Of a stretch of DNA of 44,486 nt, positions 32,354 through 40,927 are shown piece after piece. Source of the stretch: an uncultured Campylobacter sp. (GTDB lineage Bacteria > Campylobacterota > Campylobacteria > Campylobacterales > Campylobacteraceae); contig NZ_CALIMW010000296.1 in the NCBI RefSeq assembly GCF_938045405.1, positions 1 through 44,486 of the forward strand, given 5' to 3'. Each line of letters starts with the position of its first letter. Within the stretch, counting starts at the first letter, position 1. A program made the translations under genes and the position numbers. The notes under the pieces were generated by a model. It had not been told where the DNA came from, searched no databases, and saw only the letters and a program-made list of their open reading frames with translations.

Positions 32354-32888
32354 TAGCTCCCTTTAAATTTACATCGCTCGTGTCGGCATTGGAATTTTTA
32401 TCGTCGGCACTCGTGCTGTCCGCGCCGCCTAAATTTGCGTAGCCGTCATTTAAATTTATCCCGTCTGCGCCGCTAGAATTTCGACTGCTATCTTTTTTAA
32501 TCACGATCTGGCCGTTTTTTACGCCTAAAATTTCGACGCGGTCGCCCTCGTTAAGATCCGAAATTTCATCGCTTTTCCAAAACGTGCCTTTGAAATAGAC
32601 CATGCCGTTTTTGACGGTGCCGGTGCCGCTTTCGTCTAAAAAATTATCTTTATGCTTCTCTTCTGGTTTGAAAAAGCGTGATTTTAGCGGCTTTTTAAAT
32701 GCGATCAGAAGCACGAAAGAGAGTACGAACGAAAGCAGAATCTGCACGTCCCAATCAAGATGAAAGCCGAAGCTCAAAAGCCCCGTGATGAAAAATCCGG
32801 CGCTGAAAAATATAAAGGTAAAATCCATCACCAAAAGCTCGACGATCGCCAAAATCACGCCGATTATGATAAAAATCAGCGCGTTCAT
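32346..32888 (-). CDS. NfeD-like membrane protein with OB domain and an unusual tail
   Basis: A 180-residue protein. Three to four helices in the first 65 residues (FIIIGVILAIVELLVMDFTF, then FFITGLLSFGFHL and ILLSFVLSFVLLIAF) precede a soluble NfeD-type OB fold (GTVKNGMVYFKGTFWKSDE, DRVEILGVKNGQIVIKK). NfeD proteins accompany stomatin/SPFH proteins and are thought to stabilise or regulate them in membrane microdomains. The start overlaps the SPFH stop (ATGA) with AAGGAG upstream. The last 48 residues (from about SSRNSSGADG) are Asn/Asp/Gly/Ser-rich and contain VNLKGA, the same peptide as in the ApeH N-terminus, which marks it as inserted low-complexity sequence. Confidence 0.83.
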   Translation of the reverse strand: MNALIFIIIGVILAIVELLVMDFTFIFFSAGFFITGLLSFGFHLDWDVQILLSFVLSFVLLIAFKKPLKSRFFKPEEKHKDNFLDESGTGTVKNGMVYFKGTFWKSDEISDLNEGDRVEILGVKNGQIVIKKDSSRNSSGADGINLNDGYANLGGADSTSADDKNSNADTSDVNLKGANG

Positions 32889-33805
32889 TTGAGCTCCTTC
32901 GCGCCGTTTTTGCCGAGGAATTCTTTAAGCACGCTAAGAGAGCCGAGCAGCTCGCTCGTTTCGTAAGGGATCAAAATTTTATCCTTGCTCGGATTTTTGG
33001 ATAGCTCGCTAAAAGCGTTTACGCGACCCTGCGCGAGCAGGTATTCCGCCGCAAAGCTGGAAGCGCTCATCGCTAAATTTATACTGTCCATCGCGTCTTT
33101 TTGACCTTGCGCGAGCGCGATCTGCTCATATTTTTTCGCATCCGCCATACGCTCGATCGCCTCGGCTTCGAGCACCTTCTCCTGCTTTAGCGCCTCGGCG
33201 TTTCGGATGAGGGCTGCTTTTTCAGCCTCGGCTTTAAGCTCGATCGCGCGCTTTTCGCGCTCGGCTTTCATCTGCATATTCATCGCCTCTTCGATGCCGT
33301 GCGGTACCGAAATTTCGGAGATCTCCACGCGCATGATCTTTACGCCCCAGTTATCCGCGGCGTCGCCCAGAGCAATTTGCAGTTTGGAATTTAGCTGATC
33401 GCGCGAACTAAGCGTGCTATCTAGGCTCATCTCGCCGATCGCGCTACGTAGCGTCGTCATCGCTAAATTTGAAATCGCGCGGCGATAATCCTCGACGTTG
33501 TAAAGCGCCATCTTACCGTCGATGACTTTTAAAAACACGATACCGTCGACGCTTATGTTGACGTTATCTTTGGTGATGACTTGCTGCTTGCTGATGTCCA
33601 CCAGCTGCTCGCGCACGCTCATCTTGGCGCGCACCGCGTCAAAAAACGGCACGATGATGTGAAAGCCGCCGTCAAGCACCTTATGAAAGCGACCCAGCCG
33701 CTCGATGATTAAAATTTCCGATTGTGAGACGATCTTGATCCCCATCTTTAGAATTGCCGCGATGAGGACGCAAAATACTATTACCGTAGTTACGAACCCT
33801 TCCAT
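32885..33805 (-). CDS. SPFH/stomatin-like (QmcA/paraslipin-type) membrane protein
   Basis: A 306-residue protein. One N-terminal helix (FVTTVIVFCVLIAAILKMG) is followed by the SPFH domain (SEILIIERLGRFHKVLDGG, VREQLVDISKQQVITKDNVN, ALGDAADNWGVKIMRVEISE) and a charged coiled-coil (MQMKAEREKRAIELKAEAEK). It forms oligomeric membrane assemblies linked to membrane quality control and pairs with NfeD. I chose ATG 33805: CAGGAGTG lies 4-5 nt upstream and a consensus -10 box lies at 33832-33837. A frame 27 nt longer would start inside the promoter and is rejected. Confidence 0.92.
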   Translation of the reverse strand: MEGFVTTVIVFCVLIAAILKMGIKIVSQSEILIIERLGRFHKVLDGGFHIIVPFFDAVRAKMSVREQLVDISKQQVITKDNVNISVDGIVFLKVIDGKMALYNVEDYRRAISNLAMTTLRSAIGEMSLDSTLSSRDQLNSKLQIALGDAADNWGVKIMRVEISEISVPHGIEEAMNMQMKAEREKRAIELKAEAEKAALIRNAEALKQEKVLEAEAIERMADAKKYEQIALAQGQKDAMDSINLAMSASSFAAEYLLAQGRVNAFSELSKNPSKDKILIPYETSELLGSLSVLKEFLGKNGAKELK

Positions 33806-33831
33806 TTTCACTCCTGAATTAAAATTTCGCA

Positions 33832-33837
33832 ATTATA
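33832..33837 (-). promoter_or_regulatory. Promoter -10 box of the SPFH-NfeD-mqnC unit
   Basis: A perfect TATAAT (GCTATAATTGCG) lies 26 nt before the chosen SPFH start codon, preceded by an A/T-rich stretch. The short leader leaves room only for the AGGAG site, which supports the start at 33805. Confidence 0.55.
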
Positions 33838-33876
33838 GCATTTTTAGCTTATTTTGGCTTTTAAGGCGCGCCGTGA

Positions 33877-33882
33877 TACAAT
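33877..33882 (+). promoter_or_regulatory. Candidate -10 box of the first MFS gene
   Basis: GATACAATTTCG on the plus strand gives TACAAT 41 nt before the ATG at 33924. It lies 40 nt from the divergent -10 box of the SPFH gene, so this short intergenic region may serve both directions. Confidence 0.35.
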
Positions 33883-33923
33883 TTCGCTAGATTTTTTATA
33901 TTAAATTTACGGGATAAAATTTT

Positions 33924-35114
33924 ATGATCAGATACATAGTCCTGCTTCGACATTCGCGCAACTACCGACTGCTCTTTTCGGCGGGTTTTATATGTATGTT
34001 CGGCTTGTGGTTTTCGGTGGTGGGGGTCGCTACGCTTCTAATCGAGCTTGGCGCGCCGGTGTGGGCGATCACGGCGGTGGGCGTCGTTTCGTTCGTGCCG
34101 AACGTTTTTTTAGCACCCATCAACGGCATCATCGTGGATAAATTTCAACCAAAGCCCCTGATGACGGCGATGTTTATAACCGAGATGATCAGTATTTTCA
34201 TGCTGATTTTTATAGATAGTTTAGATTATCTGTGGCTGTTGCTTCTGATCGTGGTCGTGCGAAGCGTCGCAGGCACGCTGTTTTTTCAGACCGAATCCTC
34301 GACGCTGCCGAAATTTCTAAGCCGTCCTTATCTCAAGCTTGCCAACGAAATGACGGGCATTATCTGGACGATCACATATACTTTTGGAATGGCGAGCGCG
34401 GGCATTTTTATCCACTATTTCGGCGTGCGAGCGGCATTTATTTTGGATTTTTGCTTATACGTTTTTTCGTTTTTCATCCTGCTGCAGCTAAATTTTAAAG
34501 ACCTTGCAAGAAACGCGCGTGAGCCGGTGTTTAAGATGCTAAAGGAGGGCTTTTCTTACCTGCGCTCACATCCTTTGGTCGTGCATCTCATCGTCCTTCA
34601 CGCCTTCGTCGCCGTCACTACTTACGACAATCTCATCGCGCTTCTTGCGAAGTATAAATACAAAGAAATTTTAAGCGCCTCGCTAGTCATCGGGCTTATG
34701 AATATGTCGCGCTCGGCGGCCGCATTTTTCGGGCAGATATGGCTAAGCAAGATCGTAAACAAACACACTTTTTTTTGGATCCTGCTGGGGCAGTTTGCGG
34801 GCATCGCGCTGTGGGCGGTGCTGGAATTTAACTACTGGCTTTCGTTTGCGGGCATGATCGCGGCGGGATTTTTCATCACGACGGTGTGGTCGTATTCTTT
34901 TACGCAGCTGCAAAGCCACGTCGACAGGGAGTTTTTCGGGCGCGTTATCGCCTACAACGACATGGCGTATTTCATCGTCGCGACGCTCGTGTCGGCTGCG
35001 ATCGGATTTTTTTTCGAGCTTGGATTTTCGCTTTCGCAAATCACCTTCAGCATGGGCTTTATGTTTGCAATCGCGGCGTTTTATTATAGATTTTTGATCT
35101 ACGAAAAAATTTAA
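33924..35114 (+). CDS. MFS transporter, MFS_3/EntS-like
   Basis: A 396-residue protein with about twelve membrane helices. FSAGFICMFGLWFSVVGVAT is helix 1, the loop NGIIVDKFQPKPLM is the MFS A-type motif between helices 2 and 3, and RSVAGTLFFQTESSTLPKF and GRVIAYNDMAYFIVATLVSA follow later. The pattern resembles drug or siderophore exporters of the DHA3/EntS type; substrate unknown. It stands divergently to the SPFH unit and, from memory, C. jejuni has an MFS gene next to its mqnC homologue. The ribosome binding site is weak (GGGAT 8-9 nt before ATG). Two T8 runs (34769-34776, 35007-35014) lie inside the coding region. Confidence 0.87.
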   Translation: MIRYIVLLRHSRNYRLLFSAGFICMFGLWFSVVGVATLLIELGAPVWAITAVGVVSFVPNVFLAPINGIIVDKFQPKPLMTAMFITEMISIFMLIFIDSLDYLWLLLLIVVVRSVAGTLFFQTESSTLPKFLSRPYLKLANEMTGIIWTITYTFGMASAGIFIHYFGVRAAFILDFCLYVFSFFILLQLNFKDLARNAREPVFKMLKEGFSYLRSHPLVVHLIVLHAFVAVTTYDNLIALLAKYKYKEILSASLVIGLMNMSRSAAAFFGQIWLSKIVNKHTFFWILLGQFAGIALWAVLEFNYWLSFAGMIAAGFFITTVWSYSFTQLQSHVDREFFGRVIAYNDMAYFIVATLVSAAIGFFFELGFSLSQITFSMGFMFAIAAFYYRFLIYEKI

Positions 35115-35124
35115 AATTTTAAAG

Positions 35125-36276
35125 CTATCTTTTCGGCGCGATCTCGGGGCGGAAGATAGCAAATACGAATAAAAAGCTCATCGCTGCGAAAAATACCCAG
35201 ATAAAGCCGTTTGCGCCCAAAAATTTCATCATCGCGCCGATTATCAAAGGCGAGCAGAGCGACGCGCTCGAATAGATAAAGAGCATCGCCGCAGAAATTT
35301 GCACGCGAGATGCACCCTCGCCGGTGATGGAGTCGTTTGCGCGCGCGATGGCGAGCGAATACAAAGGAAAGGCGCCAAATCCCAACATCAGCGCAAGTGC
35401 GCACGTTAAGATGAAGCTTTTAGCAAAAAATAGCGCCGCGCAGGAAGTAAGACCCACGACGCAAACTATCATTATGGCGCGTTTGCGACCAAACTTATCT
35501 GAAATAGTGCCACAGACGAGCTGCGCTAAGAAGCCTCCTGCCATCGCCGATCCCATAAATGCACCCACCGAGCCCACTCCAAGCCCTGCGCTTAGCACGA
35601 AAACGCTCGCCATCGAAAAAAAGCCGTTAATCAAAATGCCCGCGCAAACCACCGTCGCAAACGCAAGCGGCGGCACGATCGAAATTTGCGGCATCGAGAT
35701 GCGCATGCGAGCGGGAACTCTGGGAGGGTTGAAGCGGATTAAATTTACCGGCAGTAGTGCTAGGATGATGAAAAATGCGCTTAGCACGAAGACCTTCATC
35801 GTTCCGAAATTTAGCGCCAAAATTATAACTCCTATCGCAAACGCGCCGTAAAAAACCGCTTCGTAGATCGCCAGCACGCGGGAGCGGATGGAGTTTGTGA
35901 TCTTTGAGTTTATCCAGCTTTCGATTATCATCAAAAGCGCGTAGTAGCAAAAGCCCAAAATAAAGCGTAAAATCGCCCAATATACGAGGTTTGAGCCAAG
36001 ATCGTGCAGCATTGCAGCAATTCCGAAAAGCGCTGTAAAGACCGCGTATGCCCGCACGTACGAGAGCGCGCCGATTATCGAAGGCACGAAAAAGCCGCTA
36101 AAGATCGCTCCTAAAAAGAAAAACGCCGAAATCGCTCCGATCTCAAGCTCGCTGTGGCCGGATTCTTTTAGCATGATGCCCGCGCTTGCGATGACTAGCG
36201 CGTCGCCGATAAACATAAAGAAAATCCCCAGAAATAGGGGGCTTAGCGAGCGTGCTGCGCGCATAGATTCAAACAA
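35125..36276 (-). CDS. MFS transporter, DHA1/YcaD-like
   Basis: About 383 residues with twelve membrane helices. FLGIFFMFIGDALVIASAGI begins helix 1, and GTISDKFGRKRAIMIVCVVG carries the MFS A motif in the second half. ILRFILGFCYYALLMIIESW (helix 4-5) resembles YcaD/YfkF-type transporters. It is unrelated in detail to the convergent MFS gene, which ends 10 nt away. I start it at TTG 36276: GGGA lies 6-7 nt upstream and a TACAAT -10 box lies 30 nt upstream. The 440-codon frame from 36447 would place the promoter inside the gene and adds a non-membrane basic leader; ATG 36264 is an alternative without a well-spaced site. Confidence 0.83.
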   Translation of the reverse strand: MFESMRAARSLSPLFLGIFFMFIGDALVIASAGIMLKESGHSELEIGAISAFFFLGAIFSGFFVPSIIGALSYVRAYAVFTALFGIAAMLHDLGSNLVYWAILRFILGFCYYALLMIIESWINSKITNSIRSRVLAIYEAVFYGAFAIGVIILALNFGTMKVFVLSAFFIILALLPVNLIRFNPPRVPARMRISMPQISIVPPLAFATVVCAGILINGFFSMASVFVLSAGLGVGSVGAFMGSAMAGGFLAQLVCGTISDKFGRKRAIMIVCVVGLTSCAALFFAKSFILTCALALMLGFGAFPLYSLAIARANDSITGEGASRVQISAAMLFIYSSASLCSPLIIGAMMKFLGANGFIWVFFAAMSFLFVFAIFRPEIAPKR

Positions 36277-36305
36277 TGACTTTCCCTTGGAATTAAATTT
36301 GGCGT

Positions 36306-36311
36306 ATTGTA
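36306..36311 (-). promoter_or_regulatory. Candidate -10 box of the second MFS gene
   Basis: GGCTACAATACG on the minus strand gives TACAAT 30 nt before the TTG start at 36276, with A/T-rich sequence upstream. This position argues against the longer open frame that begins at 36447. Confidence 0.4.
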
Positions 36312-36787
36312 GCCTTTTATTGATTAAAGCTCGGTTTTTATGTAAAAAATATTTGAAAAATTTCGATTCGGATAGAGATTTTAAAAAGATGCGAAAATTT
36401 ATAAAGGAAAATAAAGCTAAAATTTTATCACAGATGCCGAAGATCAAGTGCAGGTAGCGCCCAAAAGCCCAACGTGCGATAAAATTTTACCGCAGCGGTT
36501 TTAAAACGGCGCGAGCGTTTAAATTTAGAGACGCGCCGCAACGAAGCGCTAAAAATTTAAGATAAATTTTAATCCAAGCATTAAAGCTCTAGTAGTCGTG
36601 CCTCGTCGCACCAAAGAGACGAGCTTTATTGAAAAGCACTGCAAGCTAAAGCAGCGATCCGCGCGGCTAAATTTAAAGGTAAAATTTCAATCTTTGCGGA
36701 TAAATTTATGCGACTTGCTTCTAAAGATAAAATTTCAAAATTTTATAGAACAAAACCGGGGCGCAAAAGGGGCAAAATTTTAAAGCT
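36312..36787. other. Spacer between the second MFS gene and msbA
   Basis: No gene. The stretch 36490-36790 is AAATTT-rich filler (TTTAAATTTAGAG, AAAAATTTAAG, TAAATTTAAAGG, TAAAATTTCAA). A plus-strand 61-codon frame at 36598-36783 is only a reading of these repeats (LNLKVKFQS). No terminator hairpin for msbA was found. Confidence 0.5.
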
Positions 36788-38509
36788 CTAGCCGTTTTGC
36801 ATGATCCCCTTTAGGCTGCGATACTCCTCGCATTCGGCCGTTAGCTTTGCGTCGGTGCCGATGGCAAGTATTCGGCCGTTTTTCATCACGGCGATATTAT
36901 CGGCGCGCTCGATCGTGGATAGGCGGTGGGCGATTACAAAGACGATTTTGCTTTGTTTGATCTTTTCGATGACGTTTGAGATCTCCTTTTCGCTTGCGTT
37001 ATCCAGCGCCGAAGTCGCCTCGTCGAATATTAAAATTTGCGGGTCCTTATACAGCGCGCGCGCGATGGCGATACGCTGGCGCTGCCCGCCGCTAAGGTTT
37101 GCGCCGAACTCGCTAAGCACGGTGTAAATTCCATCCTTCATCGAGCTTACGAACTCATAGGCGTTGGCGAGCTTGAGCGCTTCTATAACGCGCTGCTCGT
37201 TAAATTCCGCGCCGTAGCTTACGTTTTGCGCGATCGTGTCGTTAAAAATATAGACGCGCTGGCTTACGAGACCGATATTTTCGCGCAGACTAGGGATGCT
37301 AAACTCGCCGATCTCGTCGTTGCCGTTAAATAAAATTTTACCGCTACTTGCGTCGTAAAAGCGCATCAGCAGGTTCACGACCGAGCTTTTGCCGCCGCCG
37401 CTGTTTCCGACGAGCGCTAAAATTTCGCCCTTTTTGACGCCAAAGCTTATATCTTTCAGCGCCGCCTTGTTGCCGTAGTTTAGCGACACGTCGCAAAAGC
37501 TCACCGAGCCTATCTCGCCCATCTGCTTGCCGCCTCCTACGATCGTAGGCTCCAAATCTATGAGCTCAAACGTCCGCTCGCTCGCGGCGATGGCGTCTTG
37601 CATATTGTTGTAGAGCGAGGAGACCTTTTTTATCGGCGTGTAAACCATAAAAAGCGCCGTAAGGAAGCTGAAAAAGCTGCCGATGCTCATCTGGCCCGCG
37701 ATGACCTCCTGTCCTCCGACGATGATCACCACGGCGATACCCACGGCGCCTAGCATCTCCATGATCGGGCTTACCAGGCACGTCGTTACGACCGCCTTTA
37801 AATTTAGACCGAAAAATTTCTTGTTTTCGGCGTTAAATTTCTCCACTTCAAAGCTCTCGGCGTTGCTTGCTTTGACGATTTCGATGTTGGAGTAAATTTG
37901 GCTGAGCGCCGAGGAGATATCGGAGGTTTTCTCTTGAGACTCGCGCGAAATTTTTTTCATCCGCTTTGCAAGGCGCGAGAGTGGATATATCGCGCACGGA
38001 AAGACTACGAGTGCGAAAAACGAGAGCTTTGGGCTCTGATAGATCACGACGCCCAAAAGCCCCAAAATCGTAATAATCTGCGTGAAAAAATCCGGGATCA
38101 TATTTGAAACCACGACGCGGATACGCTCGATGTCGTTGATCGTGCGGCTGATGAGCTCGCCCGTGCGGAAGCGGTTGAAAAAATCCACGTCCAGCCGCAC
38201 GAGGCTTGCGACGAGCCTATCGCGGAAGCGGCGCACCGTGTCTTGACCGATGAAGGCGGTGAAGTAGTTTTGCATAAACGCGCCGCCGCTTTTCATCGCG
38301 AAAACCACGATGATCGCGATCGGAAGCGTGTAGAGATACGGTTCGTTTTTTTCGACGAAAATTTTATTTAAAACGGGCTCGACCAGCTTCGCGCTCGCAG
38401 CAGTCGCCACGCTCGTCATCACCATACCCAAAATCGCCAATGCAAACTGCGGCTTATAATCCCTAAAATAGGGCTTAAAGCGCGATAGTAAAGTTTTAAA
38501 GCCGTTCAA
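36788..38509 (-). CDS. msbA: Lipid A / lipid flippase, ABC exporter MsbA
   Basis: A 573-residue half-transporter: six membrane helices (FALAILGMVMTSVATAASA to about residue 310) followed by an ATPase domain with LVGNSGGGKSSVVNLLMRF (Walker A), GANLSGGQRQRIAIARALY (signature), QILIFDEATSALDNASEKE (Walker B) and FVIAHRLSTIERAD (switch His). It flips lipid A core across the inner membrane. In Campylobacter it lies near cysS, as here. The start is probably TTG 38509, with AAGGA 7 nt upstream; TTG 38515 abuts the site. A 17-nt tandem repeat array lies 42 nt upstream. Confidence 0.92.
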   Translation of the reverse strand: MNGFKTLLSRFKPYFRDYKPQFALAILGMVMTSVATAASAKLVEPVLNKIFVEKNEPYLYTLPIAIIVVFAMKSGGAFMQNYFTAFIGQDTVRRFRDRLVASLVRLDVDFFNRFRTGELISRTINDIERIRVVVSNMIPDFFTQIITILGLLGVVIYQSPKLSFFALVVFPCAIYPLSRLAKRMKKISRESQEKTSDISSALSQIYSNIEIVKASNAESFEVEKFNAENKKFFGLNLKAVVTTCLVSPIMEMLGAVGIAVVIIVGGQEVIAGQMSIGSFFSFLTALFMVYTPIKKVSSLYNNMQDAIAASERTFELIDLEPTIVGGGKQMGEIGSVSFCDVSLNYGNKAALKDISFGVKKGEILALVGNSGGGKSSVVNLLMRFYDASSGKILFNGNDEIGEFSIPSLRENIGLVSQRVYIFNDTIAQNVSYGAEFNEQRVIEALKLANAYEFVSSMKDGIYTVLSEFGANLSGGQRQRIAIARALYKDPQILIFDEATSALDNASEKEISNVIEKIKQSKIVFVIAHRLSTIERADNIAVMKNGRILAIGTDAKLTAECEEYRSLKGIMQNG

Positions 38510-38550
38510 ATGCAATCCTTTTTTATAAAATTTTTAAAATTTAAAATCCA

Positions 38551-38633
38551 AAAATTCATGAAATTTCAAAATTCATGAAATTTCAAAATTCTTGAAATTT
38601 TAGAATTTCCAACCCCAAAATTCTTGAAATTTT
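38551..38633 (-). repeat. 17-nt tandem repeat array upstream of msbA
   Basis: Three units in perfect tandem (38551-38567 and 38568-38584, each AAAATTCATGAAATTTC; 38585-38601, AAAATTCTTGAAATTTT), then a 15-nt interruption and a fourth (38617-38633) identical to the third. The array occupies the place where the msbA promoter should be. Units contain AATTCATGAA- and GAAATTTC-type near-palindromes. Confidence 0.85.
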
Positions 38634-39122
38634 AAAATTTCGGCCGCGAGGCAGCACGAAATTTATGGGGCGGCGCGGGCCTAATTTGCGCTTCGCAAGC
38701 TCGCTAAATCAACTCGCTCGCATGCGGCGACCGTGCGGACGACGCCGAGATTTAGCTTTTTTTGTTTGCCGCTTTTAAAGCGTTAAGCGCTTAAAGCGAG
38801 CGAGTTTTTATTTATCGCGATCTTTCGCTTTCGAAAGCCATTTTTAAAACATTGAGCTCTTTAAGGTGCCTATAAAGCGCTCACAAATGCCGTATCATAA
38901 TATAACATCGCGTTTATCGCGACTTCGCATCGTTGCGCTGCATTGCTCTTTTGCACCACCGCACTAACTATAAAATCGCGACCTGCCTTGCGCATTCGCC
39001 ACTATATCAGCAACATTACCGAATGAAATCGTGACTTTCGTTGCTGCGTGCACCCGCGTACAATACGCTATAAAAATCGCGCCAAAATTTGCATGTCACC
39101 ACAGCATGTTCTACTGCACCTA

Positions 39123-39266
39123 GTCGCGTTAAAATTTACGCACAGGCTACCGCAGTGCTACTTTCACTGCGCTGCATCGCAACTTTGCATCGCCAATTGC
39201 CATAAAATCGCACTAAAATTTACGCACAGACGAGCCGTAGTGCTACCGCTGTACTGCGCTATATCG
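39123..39266. repeat. Imperfect direct repeat of about 58 nt (39123-39180 and 39208-39266)
   Basis: Both copies run TCGCG/CACT-AAAATTTACGCACAG, a short variable part, AGTGCTAC, then ACTGCGCT and ATCGC. Shorter relatives of the first half occur at about 39070 (AATCGCGCCAAAATTTG) and 39407 (AATCGCGCTAAAATTTATGC). It is a diverged tandem family in noncoding DNA. Confidence 0.65.
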
Positions 39267-39496
39267 CGCCGTTGTATCAGCTGCGCCGCCGAATGAAAAT
39301 TGCACCCGCCTTGCGCCTTCGCCGCTGCGTCGTGCCGTACATCGCATCGCTCCTGCACCGTATCACTGAACAAAACCGCGCGGCCGTACCCGAAATGCCG
39401 CAAATAAAAATCGCGCTAAAATTTATGCGCGGATTAGCGTTCTGATTTGCGCTTCGCATCGTAAAAATCGTAAAATTTAACGTAAAATTTTACGTT

Positions 39497-40927
39497 CTAC
39501 TCCGTTGCGACCTCCCAAACGGTGCCGCTAGGCGTATCCATCACTTCGATCTTCATATCCGTAAGGCGCGCCCTGATGGCATCCGCGCTCGCAAAGTCCT
39601 TTTCCGCCTTCGCCTGCGCGCGCTGTTTTATCAGCTCCTCGATCTGCGCCCTTTGCTGCTCGCTCACGCCGAAGCGAAAGTATTCGGTCTCATCCTCATA
39701 TAAAATTCCGAGCGTCTGCTTCGCAAACTCCAAATTTGCGGCGATACGGGCTTTTAGCGCCTTGTCTTTTGGCGCGCGATCTAGCGCTTCGTTCGCGCTT
39801 GCTACGAAGCTATCAAGCACCGCAAGCGCGCCTGAGGTGTTGAGATCGTCGCTTAAAAACTCCATCATCTCCGATCTAAATTTAACCTCTGCAGCAGGCA
39901 GTTCGGGGACAGAATTTTGCCCTGCAGCGGGAGCCAAAACGTCACGGACGCGCTTTTTAAGGCGGTAAATTTTATCGAGCCTCTTTTTGCTCGCAAGCAG
40001 ATCGGTCACCGAATAATTAAAATTTGCCCTATAATGCGAGCTTAAGAGATAAAATCTCAGCGCCTCGCCGGGTGCGATTTTTAGGGCATCTCCTACAAAA
40101 AAGGAGTTGCCGAGGCTCTTGCTCATCTTTTCGTTATTCACCTGCACGAAGCCGTTGTGAAGCCAGTATTTGCTTAGCGCTCTATGGCGGGCGCAGCGGC
40201 ACTGCGCGGCTTCGTTTTCGTGATGCGGGAAGAGCAGATCGGCGCCGCCTGCGTGAATGTCGATGCAAAATTGCGGATCGCCGCTATCAAGGTGCGCCAA
40301 AATCATCGCGACGCACTCGCTGTGCCAGCCCGGGCGCCCTTTGCCAAACGGGCTATCAAACCAATTCTCGTCGAATTTCCACAGCACAAAGTCCTTCTCG
40401 TCGTGTTTGGCATCGTTTGAGGCGACGCGGGCGATGTTTTTGCCGGCGCCCTCTTTTTTGCCGCTAAGACTTAGATAATCCCCGTCCTTGCGCGTGTCAA
40501 AGTAGATGCCGTCACCCGCGATCACGTAGGCAAAGCCTTTTTGAAGAAGCGAGGATATGAGCTCGCAGATCGCGGCGATATTTTCGGTCGCTTTGGGCGA
40601 AATGCTCGCGTTCTCGACGTTTAGCGCGCTCATATCCTGCAAATATCTGCGAGTATAAAGCTCCGTGATCTCCTTCAGGCTTTTGCCCGTCTGCTCCATC
40701 TTTTTTAAAATTTTATCGTCAATGTCGGTGAAATTTCGCGCAAATTTAACCTCATAGCCCTCCGCTTGCAGTACACGGCGCAGCAGATCGAAGCTCACGG
40801 CGCTTTTTGCGTGCCCCAAATGCGCATCGTCATAAACGGTCGGGCCGCAGGCGTAAATGCGCGCCAGCCCCTCGCTAATGGGCTTAAAAGGGAGCTTCTT
40901 TTTGCTCAAACTATCATAAATTACCAT
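39497..40927 (-). CDS. cysS: Cysteinyl-tRNA synthetase
   Basis: A 476-residue class I synthetase. RIYACGPTVYDDAHLGHAKS has the zinc Cys and the HIGH-type HLGH, GWHSECVAMI and FPHHENEAAQC have the other zinc ligands, and NEKMSKSLGNSF is the KMSKS loop. The C-terminal helical domain (residues about 350-476) is of standard length. The ATG at 40927 overlaps the murJ stop by 14 nt with AAAGG 8 nt upstream, so murJ and cysS are co-transcribed. No low-complexity insertion is present apart from a short APAAGQNSVPELPAAEV segment at about 342-357. Confidence 0.95.
   Translation of the reverse strand: MVIYDSLSKKKLPFKPISEGLARIYACGPTVYDDAHLGHAKSAVSFDLLRRVLQAEGYEVKFARNFTDIDDKILKKMEQTGKSLKEITELYTRRYLQDMSALNVENASISPKATENIAAICELISSLLQKGFAYVIAGDGIYFDTRKDGDYLSLSGKKEGAGKNIARVASNDAKHDEKDFVLWKFDENWFDSPFGKGRPGWHSECVAMILAHLDSGDPQFCIDIHAGGADLLFPHHENEAAQCRCARHRALSKYWLHNGFVQVNNEKMSKSLGNSFFVGDALKIAPGEALRFYLLSSHYRANFNYSVTDLLASKKRLDKIYRLKKRVRDVLAPAAGQNSVPELPAAEVKFRSEMMEFLSDDLNTSGALAVLDSFVASANEALDRAPKDKALKARIAANLEFAKQTLGILYEDETEYFRFGVSEQQRAQIEELIKQRAQAKAEKDFASADAIRARLTDMKIEVMDTPSGTVWEVATE

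Larger units (their letters stand above)
38510..39496. other. Nearly 1-kb spacer between msbA and cysS
   Basis: Besides the 17-nt array, this has short palindromes (CGCTTTTAAAGCG and TTAAGCGCTTAA near 38775-38800) and a low-complexity stretch 38930-39430. In that stretch AAAATCGC, TAAAATTTACGC and TGCACC/CGCATCGC elements recur, including a 55-60-nt imperfect repeat listed separately. Open frames in it (for example 39048-39296) read only the repeat. No RNA gene or terminator was recognised. Confidence 0.5.

Noticed and set aside
39048..39296. Plus-strand open frame in the msbA-cysS spacer
   Set aside because: It only translates the imperfect repeat (two ALKFTHR units) and has no binding site.
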